Source: Cyanobacteriota bacterium (lineage in GTDB: Bacteria; Cyanobacteriota; Cyanobacteriia; PCC-6307; Cyanobiaceae). From it: a stretch of DNA of 64,000 bases. The DNA lies in NCBI GenBank assembly GCA_026389315.1, contig JAPLIC010000066.1:22815-86814 (forward strand), read 5' to 3'. Position numbers and translations under genes: made by a program. Of the stretch, positions 1 to 8,488 are shown piece by piece; positions within the stretch are counted from its first letter, which is position 1, and every line of letters begins with the position of its first letter. Under the pieces are notes generated by a model. The model was given only the letters and a program-made list of their open reading frames with translations, ran no database searches and had not been told where the DNA came from.

Positions 1-687
1 CAGACAAGCCCGCACGAATTCGGCCTTCTCCAGGTGACAGGGCGTGATCGGGATCCAACGGTGCTCCCATTCCCTAACCGCAAGGCCAAGGCGTCTCAAA
101 CCATCCTGGAGGGCTTCAAGATCAGCAAATTCGCCAACGACTTCGGCCCCATCAACCTCGATCTGCCAGCTCAGAACGGCAGGACCACCTCCTGCCTCCA
201 GGGCGAGCAGGAGTTCTACAAACGGCTCCTCAACATCACTTTGGCTACCGTTCAGGTCGACACGGACCACCGATCGCTGCACAAAGAGATAGCTGACACA
301 TCCGGATTCGCCGAGGTTGCCTCCCTGCTTGCCAAAGGCCAGTCTCAGGTCTGCGGCTGTTCGGTTGCGGTTATCGGTGAAGGCTTCCACCAAAACGGCC
401 ACGCCTCCCGCCCCATAGCCCTCGTAGCGCACCGCTTCAAAGAGTTCAGCGTCGGCGCCACTGGAGCCGGCACCCTTGGCGATCGCCCGATCGATGTTGG
501 CATTGGGCACGCCTGCGGCCTTGGCCTTTTCGATGGCCGTGCGCAACTGGAAGTTCCCGGCTGGATCGGCGCCACCTCTGGCCGCCACCATGATTTCCCG
601 ACCCAAGCGGGTAAACACCGCGCCCCGCTTGGCATCGACAACTGCTTTGGTGCGTTTGATCTGGGACCATTTGCTATGGCCAGCCAT
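1..687 (-). CDS. yebC: YebC/PmpR family transcriptional regulator (3' end outside window)
   Basis: The minus strand reads [20 protein letters not shown] from an ATG at 687, the standard start of the YebC/PmpR family of DNA-binding regulators, which are also linked to translation of proline-rich stretches. The frame stays open to the window edge, giving 229 codons of a family usually near 250, so only the C-terminal tip is missing. Motifs such as [11 protein letters not shown] and [14 protein letters not shown] are typical. It lies about 90 bases downstream of truB on the same strand, at the end of the rplU-rpmA-truB group. The family assignment is firm, but the regulated targets cannot be read from sequence. 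Confidence 0.92.
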   Translation of the reverse strand, partial: MAGHSKWSQIKRTKAVVDAKRGAVFTRLGREIMVAARGGADPAGNFQLRTAIEKAKAAGVPNANIDRAIAKGAGSSGADAELFEAVRYEGYGAGGVAVLVEAFTDNRNRTAADLRLAFGKQGGNLGESGCVSYLFVQRSVVRVDLNGSQSDVEEPFVELLLALEAGGGPAVLSWQIEVDGAEVVGEFADLEALQDGLRRLGLAVREWEHRWIPITPCHLEKAEFVRACL

Positions 688-779
688 CAGAAGAGGGGGG
701 GAACGGTGGGCGGACAGGGGGCCTCCAGTCAGGTCCCTGCTGCAAAAATCCTGCCATTTGGGCCTTCCCTTGGGCCAGT

Positions 780-1643
780 TCAGCTCTCCGCTTGAAACAC
801 CAGCCGGGGCTGGAGCTGGTCGCCGGCCACGGCTCGGGCGATGCCGGCGAGCCGTCCCTCCTGGTTGAGCACCGCCACGGCTTCGTCTTCCAGGTGGCTG
901 GCGGCGGCCGGGAGGCGCCGCCCACAGCTCCAATCCAGTTCTTCTGCTGCCGTCAATTGGCGCCGGCCAAGGTGGGGCAGGGCCAGCAGCGGATCCAGCA
1001 GCGGCGGCCTGGGATGGTGATCGAGATTCTCCAGGGGCACGGCCTGGGCGAGACTGAAGCCGAGGGCTTCGCTGCGGCGGAGCTGGGCCAACGCACCACC
1101 GCAGCCCAGGTGTTCTCCCAGATCCCTGGCCAGGGCGCGAATGTAGGTACCGGCGGAACAACGGACGCCCAGGGAGACCTGACCCAGTTCGGGATTCCAG
1201 TTCAGGAGGCTGAGTTCGTGAAAGGTGACGCTCCTGGCCTCGAGGCGTACCACTTCTCCCCGGCGTGCCAGGGCATAGGCCCGTTCGCCGTGGACATGAA
1301 CAGCCGAGACCTGGGGGGGGCACTGCTGATGGGTTCCCCTGAAGATCTCAAGCAGGGTTTCAAGCCGCTCAACAGAAAGGGTAGGAACGGGGGCCCGTTG
1401 CACCACTTCGCCTTCAAGGTCATCGCTGCTGGTTCGCAGTCCCAATTGGATCGTGCCTTCGTAGGCCTTGAGTCCCGGCAGGTAGGGCAAAAGTCGGGTG
1501 GCGGCCCCGAGGGCAATGGGAAGCACCCCACTGACCGCAGGGTCGAGGGTGCCGCCATGGCCCACCCTCTTGAGCCCGTAGGCCCTGCGCACCCGGTTCA
1601 CACAGGTGTGGGAGGTAGGTCCGCAGGGCTTGTCGAGGACCAA
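780..1643 (-). CDS. truB: tRNA pseudouridine(55) synthase TruB
   Basis: TruB isomerises U55 of tRNA to pseudouridine in the T-loop. The protein begins [11 protein letters not shown] and carries [20 protein letters not shown], the family motif holding the catalytic Asp (GTLDP). [13 protein letters not shown] further on is also characteristic. The length of about 287 residues is normal. The start is unsure: the frame begins at a TTG at 1643 but stays open upstream into the end of rpmA, and families usually have a few residues before GFLVLDKP, so translation may begin slightly upstream at a non-ATG codon and overlap rpmA. It lies in a minus-strand group rplU-rpmA-truB-yebC. Confidence 0.93.
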   Translation of the reverse strand: MVLDKPCGPTSHTCVNRVRRAYGLKRVGHGGTLDPAVSGVLPIALGAATRLLPYLPGLKAYEGTIQLGLRTSSDDLEGEVVQRAPVPTLSVERLETLLEIFRGTHQQCPPQVSAVHVHGERAYALARRGEVVRLEARSVTFHELSLLNWNPELGQVSLGVRCSAGTYIRALARDLGEHLGCGGALAQLRRSEALGFSLAQAVPLENLDHHPRPPLLDPLLALPHLGRRQLTAAEELDWSCGRRLPAAASHLEDEAVAVLNQEGRLAGIARAVAGDQLQPRLVFQAES

Positions 1644-1668
1644 AAATCCGCAGGGAAGAGCGGCCAGC

Positions 1669-1938
1669 TCAGGCGACAGCGATTTTGATGTTGATGCGCT
1701 TGCGGTTGCGCAGCCCCCGTTTGATCGATTCGAAGTTGACGACGCCGCCTACAAGGGCGTAGAGGGTGTCGTCAGAACCGCGGCCGACATTGACCCCAGG
1801 CATGACGGCCGTACCGCGTTGGCGGATCAGAATCGAACCAGCACTGACGGTTTCGCCGCCGTAGGCCTTGACACCCAAGCGCTTGGAGTTGGAGTCGCGG
1901 CCGTTACGGGTGGAGCCGGTGCCTTTCTTGTGGGCCAT
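1669..1938 (-). CDS. rpmA: 50S ribosomal protein bL27
   Basis: The protein is 89 residues and starts [20 protein letters not shown], the unmistakable N-terminus of bL27, whose tail reaches toward the peptidyl transferase centre. It continues [23 protein letters not shown] in the normal order. There is no Firmicutes-type cleaved N-terminal extension. It lies 61 bases downstream of rplU and ends about 25 bases before the proposed truB start, so the three genes are probably cotranscribed on the minus strand. The length is normal and nothing is odd. Confidence 0.97.
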   Translation of the reverse strand: MAHKKGTGSTRNGRDSNSKRLGVKAYGGETVSAGSILIRQRGTAVMPGVNVGRGSDDTLYALVGGVVNFESIKRGLRNRKRINIKIAVA

Positions 1939-1999
1939 GGGAGGGGAAGCAAATGGGTGGTGAAAAGGGGTTTTCCCAAAAATTGGGAGGCTGGGTGCT

Positions 2000-2359
2000 T
2001 CAGGCGACTGGCTTGCCCGCCACGGTGATGGATTGGACCATCACCCGGGTGAGCTCCTGGCGATGGCCGTTCTTGCGGCGGGTTTTCTTCTTGGGACGCA
2101 TCTTATACACCAGAATTTTGGGACCCCGGCGGTGGGCCAGAACCTTCAGTTCCACCTGGGCCTGCTCCACATAGGGACGGCCAAGGGTGGTCCCGTTGGC
2201 ATCCTTCACCAACAGGACGGAGTCAAGGGTCACGGTGCTGTCGACGTCCGCATCAAGTCGGTCCAGGTCAAGGTATCGGTTCGGCTGCAGCCAGAATTGC
2301 TGGCCAGAGGCCTCGACGATGGCGTAGGCAGTGCTTGGGGTTGGAGCGGAATCGGTCAT
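2000..2359 (-). CDS. rplU: 50S ribosomal protein bL21
   Basis: The protein is 119 residues. After about 12 extra N-terminal residues it reads [20 protein letters not shown], then [20 protein letters not shown] and [12 protein letters not shown], which are bL21 motifs; the last is the basic loop that contacts 23S rRNA. The family is usually about 103 residues, so the short Ala/Pro/Thr-rich head is an extension, and an internal start cannot be excluded. It is divergent from kaiA, with about 160 bases between the two start codons that must hold both promoters. The rplU-rpmA side-by-side arrangement is standard in bacteria. Confidence 0.95.
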   Translation of the reverse strand: MTDSAPTPSTAYAIVEASGQQFWLQPNRYLDLDRLDADVDSTVTLDSVLLVKDANGTTLGRPYVEQAQVELKVLAHRRGPKILVYKMRPKKKTRRKNGHRQELTRVMVQSITVAGKPVA

Positions 2360-2521
2360 GGGGCAGGCGGGGGCGCGGCCAGGCTGGAGGTCATCCCTGG
2401 CAGGATGCCGCCATTGGGCCTGGGTTCACGGATTTGAAAAGACAATCACAGATCCTCGCTTTTCGTCCCTCTGTTCGTCAAGATGCCCATGGTCTAGGTC
2501 CCAGCCCCCCTCCCACGCTCG

Positions 2522-3403
2522 ATGCCCGAGCCCCTGCTCACCATCGCCTCCTTGCTGAGAGAACCCGCTCTGGCCCAGGCCTGTGGTCAGTGGCTTCAAG
2601 GTGGGCGCTACCTGTTGGTGCCCCTGGATCCCAGTGAAAATCCTGTTGAGGTGCTCGATCAACGCCGGGAAGATTTTGATGCGATTCTGCTGGAACAGGG
2701 AGTGCTTGCTGCCGAAGTTTTTCGCGCTTTGGCGGAGAAGGGGTTGTTACTGCCCGCGGTGGTCATCGGTGAGGTGATGGGTCGGCAGGAATATCACGAC
2801 GCCGAAGTGCATCTTCCTCCCGACCAGTTGGTGCAGTTGAGTTATTCATTTGATGCGGCTGTTTCCCGGTTCCTGCAAAGGGGCCTTGCCAATGGCGGCA
2901 GCCAGGGGTTTGGGCCTGGTAACGACGCCAGCGATCGCTGGAAATTGGCCAATCGTCTGAATGGTCGCCTGGGCTACCTGGGGATCTATTACAAGCGAGA
3001 TCCCTCACGTTTTCTGCGTCACCTTGGAGAGAGCGAACGTACGGACCTGCTTGATTCTCTTAAGCTCACCTATAGGGACCTGCTGATCAGTTATTTTCAG
3101 GATCCTGCCACTGCTAACCAGGCTTTGGAGAGTTTTGTTTATACTGCTTTCTTTAGCGATCTACCGATTACCCATACGGTTGAAATTCACATGAATTTGA
3201 TTGACGAGTATGATAAGCAAATCAAGCTAGAGGGTCACAAAACCGATTTTCTCCAGGATTACCGCCTTGCGCTTCTTGATGTGATGGCCCATCTTTGTGA
3301 GATGTACCGTCGCTCTGTTCCGCCCGATGCCCCCCTGGGCCTGGCGGCGGTCAAGGGTGGGCCTTCTAAGTCAGCCATCTCCTTCGCCATGGACCAATCC
3401 TAA
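2522..3403 (+). CDS. kaiA: circadian clock protein KaiA
   Basis: KaiA stimulates KaiC autophosphorylation by binding its CII tail. The 293-residue protein has the full two-domain layout: an N-terminal pseudo-receiver region (about residues 1-135) and a C-terminal four-helix dimerisation and KaiC-binding domain (about 175-285), with signatures such as [19 protein letters not shown] and [20 protein letters not shown]. Full length matters because some picocyanobacterial relatives, notably Prochlorococcus, have lost kaiA. The ATG at 2522 follows about 160 non-coding bases after divergent rplU. The stop is followed after two bases by the kaiB ATG, so kaiA and kaiB look translationally linked. Confidence 0.96.
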   Translation: MPEPLLTIASLLREPALAQACGQWLQGGRYLLVPLDPSENPVEVLDQRREDFDAILLEQGVLAAEVFRALAEKGLLLPAVVIGEVMGRQEYHDAEVHLPPDQLVQLSYSFDAAVSRFLQRGLANGGSQGFGPGNDASDRWKLANRLNGRLGYLGIYYKRDPSRFLRHLGESERTDLLDSLKLTYRDLLISYFQDPATANQALESFVYTAFFSDLPITHTVEIHMNLIDEYDKQIKLEGHKTDFLQDYRLALLDVMAHLCEMYRRSVPPDAPLGLAAVKGGPSKSAISFAMDQS

Positions 3404-3405
3404 AA

Positions 3406-3753
3406 ATGTCACCTCGCAAGACCTACATCCTGAAGCTTTACGTGGCAGGAAACACACCAAATTCGATGCGCGCCCTAAAAACATTACGAAATATCCTTGA
3501 GACCGAGTTTCGAGGAGTTTATGCTCTGAAAGTCATTGATGTCCTGAAAAATCCCCAGTTGGCAGAGGAAGATAAGATCTTGGCGACACCCACCCTCGCA
3601 AAGATCTTGCCACCTCCGGTTCGCCGCATCATCGGTGACCTGTCTGATCGCGAAAGAGTTCTGATTGGTCTTGATCTGCTTTTTGAAGAACTCAACGACG
3701 AGTCTTACGACTCCGAAGATGGGCTGTTCGATGGCCCTGAATCGGAGAGTTGA
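3406..3753 (+). CDS. kaiB: circadian clock protein KaiB
   Basis: KaiB is the fold-switching clock protein that binds the KaiC CI ring, sequesters KaiA and competes with SasA. The 115-residue product starts [20 protein letters not shown] and continues [20 protein letters not shown] and [20 protein letters not shown], all diagnostic of clock KaiB. After the roughly 95-residue core comes an acidic tail ([18 protein letters not shown]). It starts two bases after the kaiA stop. The 58-base gap before kaiC contains a small perfect hairpin (GGTAAA-5-TTTACC, 3757-3773) of unknown meaning. Confidence 0.97.
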   Translation: MSPRKTYILKLYVAGNTPNSMRALKTLRNILETEFRGVYALKVIDVLKNPQLAEEDKILATPTLAKILPPPVRRIIGDLSDRERVLIGLDLLFEELNDESYDSEDGLFDGPESES

Positions 3754-3811
3754 GTGGGTAAATACATTTTACCATCATCTGATTCTGAAGTAAACCTCAT
3801 TTTCTCGTTTC

Positions 3812-5365
3812 ATGCAGGACCCCAGTCTATCCAGCAACACCCCTGGCACAGCCTTGATGCAGGTGCAGAAGCTCCCGACGGGAATGGAGGGATTCGATGA
3901 CATCCTTCATGGAGGTTTACCCATTGGACGTTCAACGTTGATTAGCGGGACTTCCGGGACCGGAAAAACTGTATTCTCGTTAAATTTCTTACATAATGGC
4001 ATCCGGGATTTTAATGAGCCTGGAATATTTGTCACCTTCGAAGAGTCACCCCTCGATATCCTGCGCAACGCGGCCAGCTTTGGCTGGAATCTGCGTGAAA
4101 TGGTTGAACAGGATAAGCTTTTCATCCTGGATGCCTCGCCCGATCCGGAGGGACAGGATGTGGCAGGTAGCTTTGATCTTTCAGGTCTTATTGAACGCAT
4201 TAATTACGCGATTCGTAAGTATAAAGCCCGTCGCGTGGCCATTGATTCAATTACGGCTGTTTTTCAGCAATACGATGCTGTCTCCGTCGTACGGCGGGAG
4301 ATATTCCGACTGATTGCCCGTCTCAAGGAGATTGGTGTAACCACCCTGATGACGACGGAGCGCATTGACGAATATGGTCCAATTGCCCGTTATGGAGTAG
4401 AAGAATTTGTCAGCGATAATGTTGTTATTCTCCGAAATGTTTTAGAGGGAGAACGTCGTCGTCGTACCGTTGAAATCCTCAAACTCCGAGGCACGACCCA
4501 TATGAAAGGCGAATTTCCTTTCACCATGGGAGCCCATGGTGTCAGCATCTTTCCCTTGGGAGCCATGCGACTTACGCAGCGATCTTCCAATGTGCGGCTG
4601 AGTTCGGGGGTGCCACGTCTTGATGAAATGTGTGGCGGTGGTTTCTTCAAGGATTCGATCATTCTGGCCACAGGTGCAACGGGAACGGGCAAGACTCTTT
4701 TGGTGAGTAAGTTCATTGAAGATGCCTGCCGCAGCATGGAGAGAGCAATTTTGTTTGCCTATGAAGAATCTAGGGCTCAGCTACTACGCAACGCCACGAG
4801 CTGGGGCATCGACTTTGAACAAATGGAGCAGGATGGCCTGTTGAAAATTATATGCGCCTACCCAGAATCCACAGGATTAGAAGATCACCTGCAAATTATT
4901 AAAACTGAAATAAGCGAATTTAAGCCATCTCGAATGGCCATCGATTCGCTTTCGGCCTTGGCCCGTGGCGTTAGCCATAATGCCTTCCGGCAATTTGTAA
5001 TAGGGGTCACTGGCTATGCAAAACAGGAGGAGATTGCTGGGTTCTTTACGAATACATCTGAGGAGTTTATGGGTAGCCACTCTATCACCGACTCCCATAT
5101 ATCCACTATTACCGATACCATCTTGCTACTTCAATATGTAGAAATTCGTGGCGAGATGGCCCGTGCTCTTAATGTTTTTAAAATGCGGGGCTCTTGGCAC
5201 GACAAAGGAATACGCGAATTCGTGATTACAAGTAACGGACCCGAAATTAAGGATTCATTCTCTAATTTTGAGCGTATTATCAGCGGTGTGCCCCATCGCA
5301 TTACCACGGATGAACGAACTGATCTTGGACGGATTGCCCGTGGGGTAGCTAGTGAGGAATTTTAG
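3812..5365 (+). CDS. kaiC: circadian clock ATPase/autokinase KaiC
   Basis: KaiC is the hexameric double-RecA clock ATPase. In this 517-residue protein CI has Walker A GTSGTGKT (residues 46-53) and catalytic Glu77/Glu78 (TFEES); CII has Walker A GATGTGKT (288-295) and Glu318/Glu319 (YEES). The phosphorylation pair is Ser431-Thr432 within DSHISTITDT, at the same numbers as in S. elongatus, and the arginine-rich segments and C-terminal tail are present. All residues needed for a phosphorylating oscillator are therefore visible. The start is an ATG at 3812, 58 bases after kaiB. The gene ends only five bases before the converging histidine kinase gene, with no obvious terminator between them. Confidence 0.98.
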   Translation: MQDPSLSSNTPGTALMQVQKLPTGMEGFDDILHGGLPIGRSTLISGTSGTGKTVFSLNFLHNGIRDFNEPGIFVTFEESPLDILRNAASFGWNLREMVEQDKLFILDASPDPEGQDVAGSFDLSGLIERINYAIRKYKARRVAIDSITAVFQQYDAVSVVRREIFRLIARLKEIGVTTLMTTERIDEYGPIARYGVEEFVSDNVVILRNVLEGERRRRTVEILKLRGTTHMKGEFPFTMGAHGVSIFPLGAMRLTQRSSNVRLSSGVPRLDEMCGGGFFKDSIILATGATGTGKTLLVSKFIEDACRSMERAILFAYEESRAQLLRNATSWGIDFEQMEQDGLLKIICAYPESTGLEDHLQIIKTEISEFKPSRMAIDSLSALARGVSHNAFRQFVIGVTGYAKQEEIAGFFTNTSEEFMGSHSITDSHISTITDTILLLQYVEIRGEMARALNVFKMRGSWHDKGIREFVITSNGPEIKDSFSNFERIISGVPHRITTDERTDLGRIARGVASEEF

Positions 5366-5370
5366 TTAGA

Positions 5371-6705
5371 TTATTCTAGAAATATTGGCAAGCCGAATAC
5401 ATTTTTTCTCAATGTCATTGTTGCCCTTAGGCCGCCGATCTCACCCTGATCCAGCTTTAGCTGACCTGCGTGATCTTGGCAGAACTTTTCGACGATCTTT
5501 AGGCCCAGCCCTTGGTGAAGTTTTCTGGCTCGGTCCTTGGCATGGGTTTGGTAGGGCATGTGGGGAATCGTCGGCGACGATAAACCTAGACCTTGATCAG
5601 AAACTTGAATGGACAAAGTGTTGTTTTCTCTCCAGGCTTGGATGCGTACAGGAGGACGGCCGTGATCAAAGGCATTGTCGATTAAATTACGTAAGGATCG
5701 CTCCATTCCAGTTGAATCAAGCTGCACAAGTAGTCGCGGCATGTTGACCGTTACCGAAGCGGCAGAGTAGCTGGCTATCACCCGTAAACAAAGATCATCA
5801 AGGGCTAATTGTTCTGATTTTAGACTGGCCTGATCTTGATCAGCCAATAGTACCAATTGCTCGGTGATCTTGCGCAGTTGCTCAAGATCACTGTTGAGCG
5901 CCTTGATCGTCTGCGTTGGCTTGCCTTCGAGCTGCATTTCCAGGGCTTCGATCTGGAGTCCTATCCTGGTTTGGGGGCCGGTAATGTCATGGACGAGTCC
6001 GCGCAGCAGGATACGTCGGCTATCAGCAGAGCTATTGATTCCCTCCATGAGTCGATTGATGCGCACACTCATCAAGTGCAGCGGTGCTACCCCTTTTTCT
6101 GGAACAAGAGGGAGGGGTGGAATCACGGTCTCTGGAAGTCCATTAAGAACATCCATGAAGGGGATCTCAACACGGTTTTTCAAAAATAGGATGATGCCGA
6201 TAAGAACGCCAGCGGCCGTGGTAATAGAACGCAGCAGAGGCAGATACCAAACACTGCTGCCGCTGAGGCGGGCCGGACGATAAAGCCATACTGTCGGATC
6301 ATACTGGGTGGCCAATTCAATCCAGTAACCACCCCACGGATCTTCAAGGGGAGGTTGGTCAGGCTGAAGACGGCGCTCCAATCCATAGGTGCGTTTAAGA
6401 TCAGTTGTGAGTAATTTTCCGAAACGACTTTGATCGCTCCATTCGCCTTCAGGGCCCGGTTTAGATCGCTTTAAAATGATACCTGCAGGCAAGCGATCTG
6501 GGGGAATTGTTTTAAGCACTTCTTCCATTAATGTGACACTAATGCTCATGCGCAAGCTGCTCTCTGCCACCACCTGAGGTTCTAAAATAGTGCGCATCAG
6601 CACAACCAATAGAGCAAAGGCAATGCCACACCCGAGGCTGCAATAACTTAATAAATCCAACCAGTCACGACGATTCAGACTGGCTGCCGTGCCTTTGGCG
6701 CTCAC
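5371..6705 (-). CDS. membrane sensor histidine kinase (EnvZ-like architecture)
   Basis: The 444-residue protein has two membrane segments (about 20-40 and 153-175) enclosing a sensor loop of about 110 residues, then a HAMP-like region. A dimerisation/phosphoacceptor helix carries the H-box LVHDITGPQTR with phosphoacceptor His239. The ATPase domain shows an N-box with Asn344 (RNLIDNAFDHG), a G1 box VSDQGLGL and a G2 box HQGLGLKIVE. It starts three bases after the partner response regulator, forming a two-component operon. There is no KaiB-like N-terminal domain, so it is not SasA despite lying beside kaiC. The stimulus is unknown. Confidence 0.9.
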   Translation of the reverse strand: MSAKGTAASLNRRDWLDLLSYCSLGCGIAFALLVVLMRTILEPQVVAESSLRMSISVTLMEEVLKTIPPDRLPAGIILKRSKPGPEGEWSDQSRFGKLLTTDLKRTYGLERRLQPDQPPLEDPWGGYWIELATQYDPTVWLYRPARLSGSSVWYLPLLRSITTAAGVLIGIILFLKNRVEIPFMDVLNGLPETVIPPLPLVPEKGVAPLHLMSVRINRLMEGINSSADSRRILLRGLVHDITGPQTRIGLQIEALEMQLEGKPTQTIKALNSDLEQLRKITEQLVLLADQDQASLKSEQLALDDLCLRVIASYSAASVTVNMPRLLVQLDSTGMERSLRNLIDNAFDHGRPPVRIQAWRENNTLSIQVSDQGLGLSSPTIPHMPYQTHAKDRARKLHQGLGLKIVEKFCQDHAGQLKLDQGEIGGLRATMTLRKNVFGLPIFLE

Positions 6706-6708
6706 GAC

Positions 6709-7431
6709 TTATGGTCCTTCTTCAAAGACAGGGGCCTCCAATCGGTAACCCTCACCCCTTACGGGACGGATCAGATCCTCTCCGCCGGTTAGATCTCGCA
6801 GGATTCGTCGCAGCCGGGAGATGCGCACATCAAAGGTTCGGCTTCGCTCCGGGTCCACCAGGCTACAAGTCAGTTGGGCAAGGGATTGGCGGGAGACCAC
6901 GATTTCTGGTTGCTGGCAGAAGGCCAGCAGGAGGTTGCATTCCCCCCGACTCAAGCGAATCTCATCCCCCTGGTCGGCAAGGATCCGTTGCAGGCCGGGG
7001 TCGAATCGCAGGTTGGCAAAGCGGAGAACGGCGCTTGTGAGAGATGACGGCTTGGTATGAGGTTGCTTTTGAATCAGATTTTGGATTCGCAGTTGTAATT
7101 CACGGAAGAGGAAAGGCTTGCTAATATAATCGTTGGCTCCCGATTCCAGCCCCAGCACCCGATCACTCGGGGCCCCCATCGCCGAAATCATCAGGACCGG
7201 AAAATGATGGTTACGGTTGCGCAGGCTGGCAAGCACATCAGTACCACATTTTTCGGGCAGCATTTGATCGAGCAGGAGGATCTCCGGAGATCTCTCAGCC
7301 AGGGCTGCTTCCATGCTGCGGGGGTGGTGAAAGGCTTGCAGATGCCAACCCTGCCGTTCGCATTGTTCGCCGATCAGGCGACAAAGTGCGAGGTCATCCT
7401 CAAGGATCCAAAGTTCTAAGGGATGGGCCAT
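6709..7431 (-). CDS. OmpR-family DNA-binding response regulator
   Basis: The 240-residue protein starts MAHPLELWILEDD at an ATG at 7431; the open frame continues upstream but without receiver-like sequence. The receiver domain (1-115) has the acidic pocket E11-D12-D13, phosphoacceptor Asp55 (LLLDQMLPE), Ser83 and Lys105 (YISKPF). The C-terminal winged helix (about 135-235) has LSRGECNLLLAF and a final RPVRGEGYRLE, typical of OmpR/PhoB proteins. The kinase at 5371-6705 follows after three bases and is its likely partner. The closest clock regulator type would be RpaA/RpaB, but the sequence does not support naming it either. Confidence 0.92.
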   Translation of the reverse strand: MAHPLELWILEDDLALCRLIGEQCERQGWHLQAFHHPRSMEAALAERSPEILLLDQMLPEKCGTDVLASLRNRNHHFPVLMISAMGAPSDRVLGLESGANDYISKPFLFRELQLRIQNLIQKQPHTKPSSLTSAVLRFANLRFDPGLQRILADQGDEIRLSRGECNLLLAFCQQPEIVVSRQSLAQLTCSLVDPERSRTFDVRISRLRRILRDLTGGEDLIRPVRGEGYRLEAPVFEEGP

Positions 7432-7558
7432 CGAACCCGTGGCATGGGGAATGGGGTCACGTGGGACCTTTCCCAGGAATTCCAAATTACCCCTGCGGCG
7501 GGTTGGTCCAAAGGGATCTGGCCAGGCAAGATGGCCTGATTGTCCTGCTCTGCCACCA

Positions 7559-8095
7559 ATGGTGTCGGCCAGACCCCCAGCCCCGCGGTCCCCTGGGACC
7601 GGTCGGCCCCGGACCGAAGGATCGCACGCCCCTTGGTGGCGTTGGTTGGTGTTCGGGCTCTGCTTCAGCCTTGGCTTTGGCTTGACCCAGCGCCTGGGCC
7701 GGATGGGGGCCACCACGGCGGCGAAGGGGACAGTCCCCTCCTTTGCGGCTCAAGACTCCCCTGGCACCCGATTGGGGGAATTGCAAAAGCGTTTGGGAGT
7801 CGAGGGACACTCCCTGCGAGGTGATCTTGAGCGATTGGCGGAGGAACGGCGCCAGGAGGGCCAACGCCAGGAGGAGGAGAGCCGGAAAGCCACCGAGGAA
7901 CAGCGGAGCCAGGAGCGTCAGGAGGCCGCCCAGAGGGAGGCGGACCGGATCCGTCTGGAGGCCCTGAACAAGGGTCCTGATCCAGCGGCCTCCAATCCCG
8001 AGTCAATCTTGCTGCCCCCTCCGACACCTGACCCCTCCGCGGCCCCCGAACCGGCGGCGATCACCTCGCCAGGGGCCGCCGCCAACCCGCCCTGA
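7559..8095 (+). CDS. predicted membrane-anchored coiled-coil protein, unknown function
   Basis: I do not recognise a family. From a possible ATG at 7559 the 178-residue product has a Pro/Arg-rich head, one hydrophobic segment (WWRWLVFGLCFSLGFGLTQR) and then a long charged stretch rich in Glu, Arg and Gln (ERRQEGQRQEEESRKATEEQ), which predicts a coiled coil, and a Pro/Ala-rich tail. This fits a single-pass membrane protein with a helical domain. The start is uncertain because the frame is open further upstream. It is divergent from the response regulator and lies 33 bases before the next small gene, with ubiB following, so it may be first in a three-gene transcript. Confidence 0.55.
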   Translation: MVSARPPAPRSPGTGRPRTEGSHAPWWRWLVFGLCFSLGFGLTQRLGRMGATTAAKGTVPSFAAQDSPGTRLGELQKRLGVEGHSLRGDLERLAEERRQEGQRQEEESRKATEEQRSQERQEAAQREADRIRLEALNKGPDPAASNPESILLPPPTPDPSAAPEPAAITSPGAAANPP

Positions 8096-8128
8096 TCTGC
8101 CACAGTCGGCAGACGATCACCCTTGGAT

Positions 8129-8488
8129 ATGACCGCCCCCCAATCCCTCCTCCAGGCGGCCTTCAACCGTCTCAGTGCCAGGCTCGGCCATCGCCTGCTC
8201 GATTCGGCGGCCCAACTGGCCGAGCTGGCCCAGCAGGCACCGGGACAGTTTCAGCAGGAATGGTCGGTGTTCTGGGAGGAGGTGGAGGTGGAGGCCCAAC
8301 GCCTGGAACGAGGCCCCTTTGCCGGTGGCACCACAGAGGCCCCCGGCGCTGCCGGCCCCACCTGGCCGTCCGCAAGCCCCCAGGACCCGCCGCAACCTTC
8401 CTCTGACCCCCAGGAACTCATCGATGCGCTCAGGGCTCGGGTGGCGCACCTCACCCAACGGCTTGAGCAGGATCCGGGTCGTTCCTGA
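8129..8488 (+). CDS. small conserved-looking protein upstream of ubiB, unknown function
   Basis: This 119-residue protein starts MTAPQSLLQAAFNRLSARLG at an ATG at 8129. The first 60 residues form an amphipathic helical region (AQLAELAQQAPGQFQQEWS), followed by a Pro/Ala-rich linker and a final helical stretch (DPQELIDALRARVAHLTQRL). No catalytic motif is visible. Its TGA stop overlaps the ATG of the ABC1 kinase by one base (TGATG), so the two are almost certainly translationally coupled and may act together. The family is not identified. Confidence 0.65.
   Translation: MTAPQSLLQAAFNRLSARLGHRLLDSAAQLAELAQQAPGQFQQEWSVFWEEVEVEAQRLERGPFAGGTTEAPGAAGPTWPSASPQDPPQPSSDPQELIDALRARVAHLTQRLEQDPGRS

Noticed and set aside
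5371..6705. SasA clock kinase
   Set aside because: The sensor part has two membrane helices and no KaiB-like thioredoxin domain, so proximity to kaiC is not enough.
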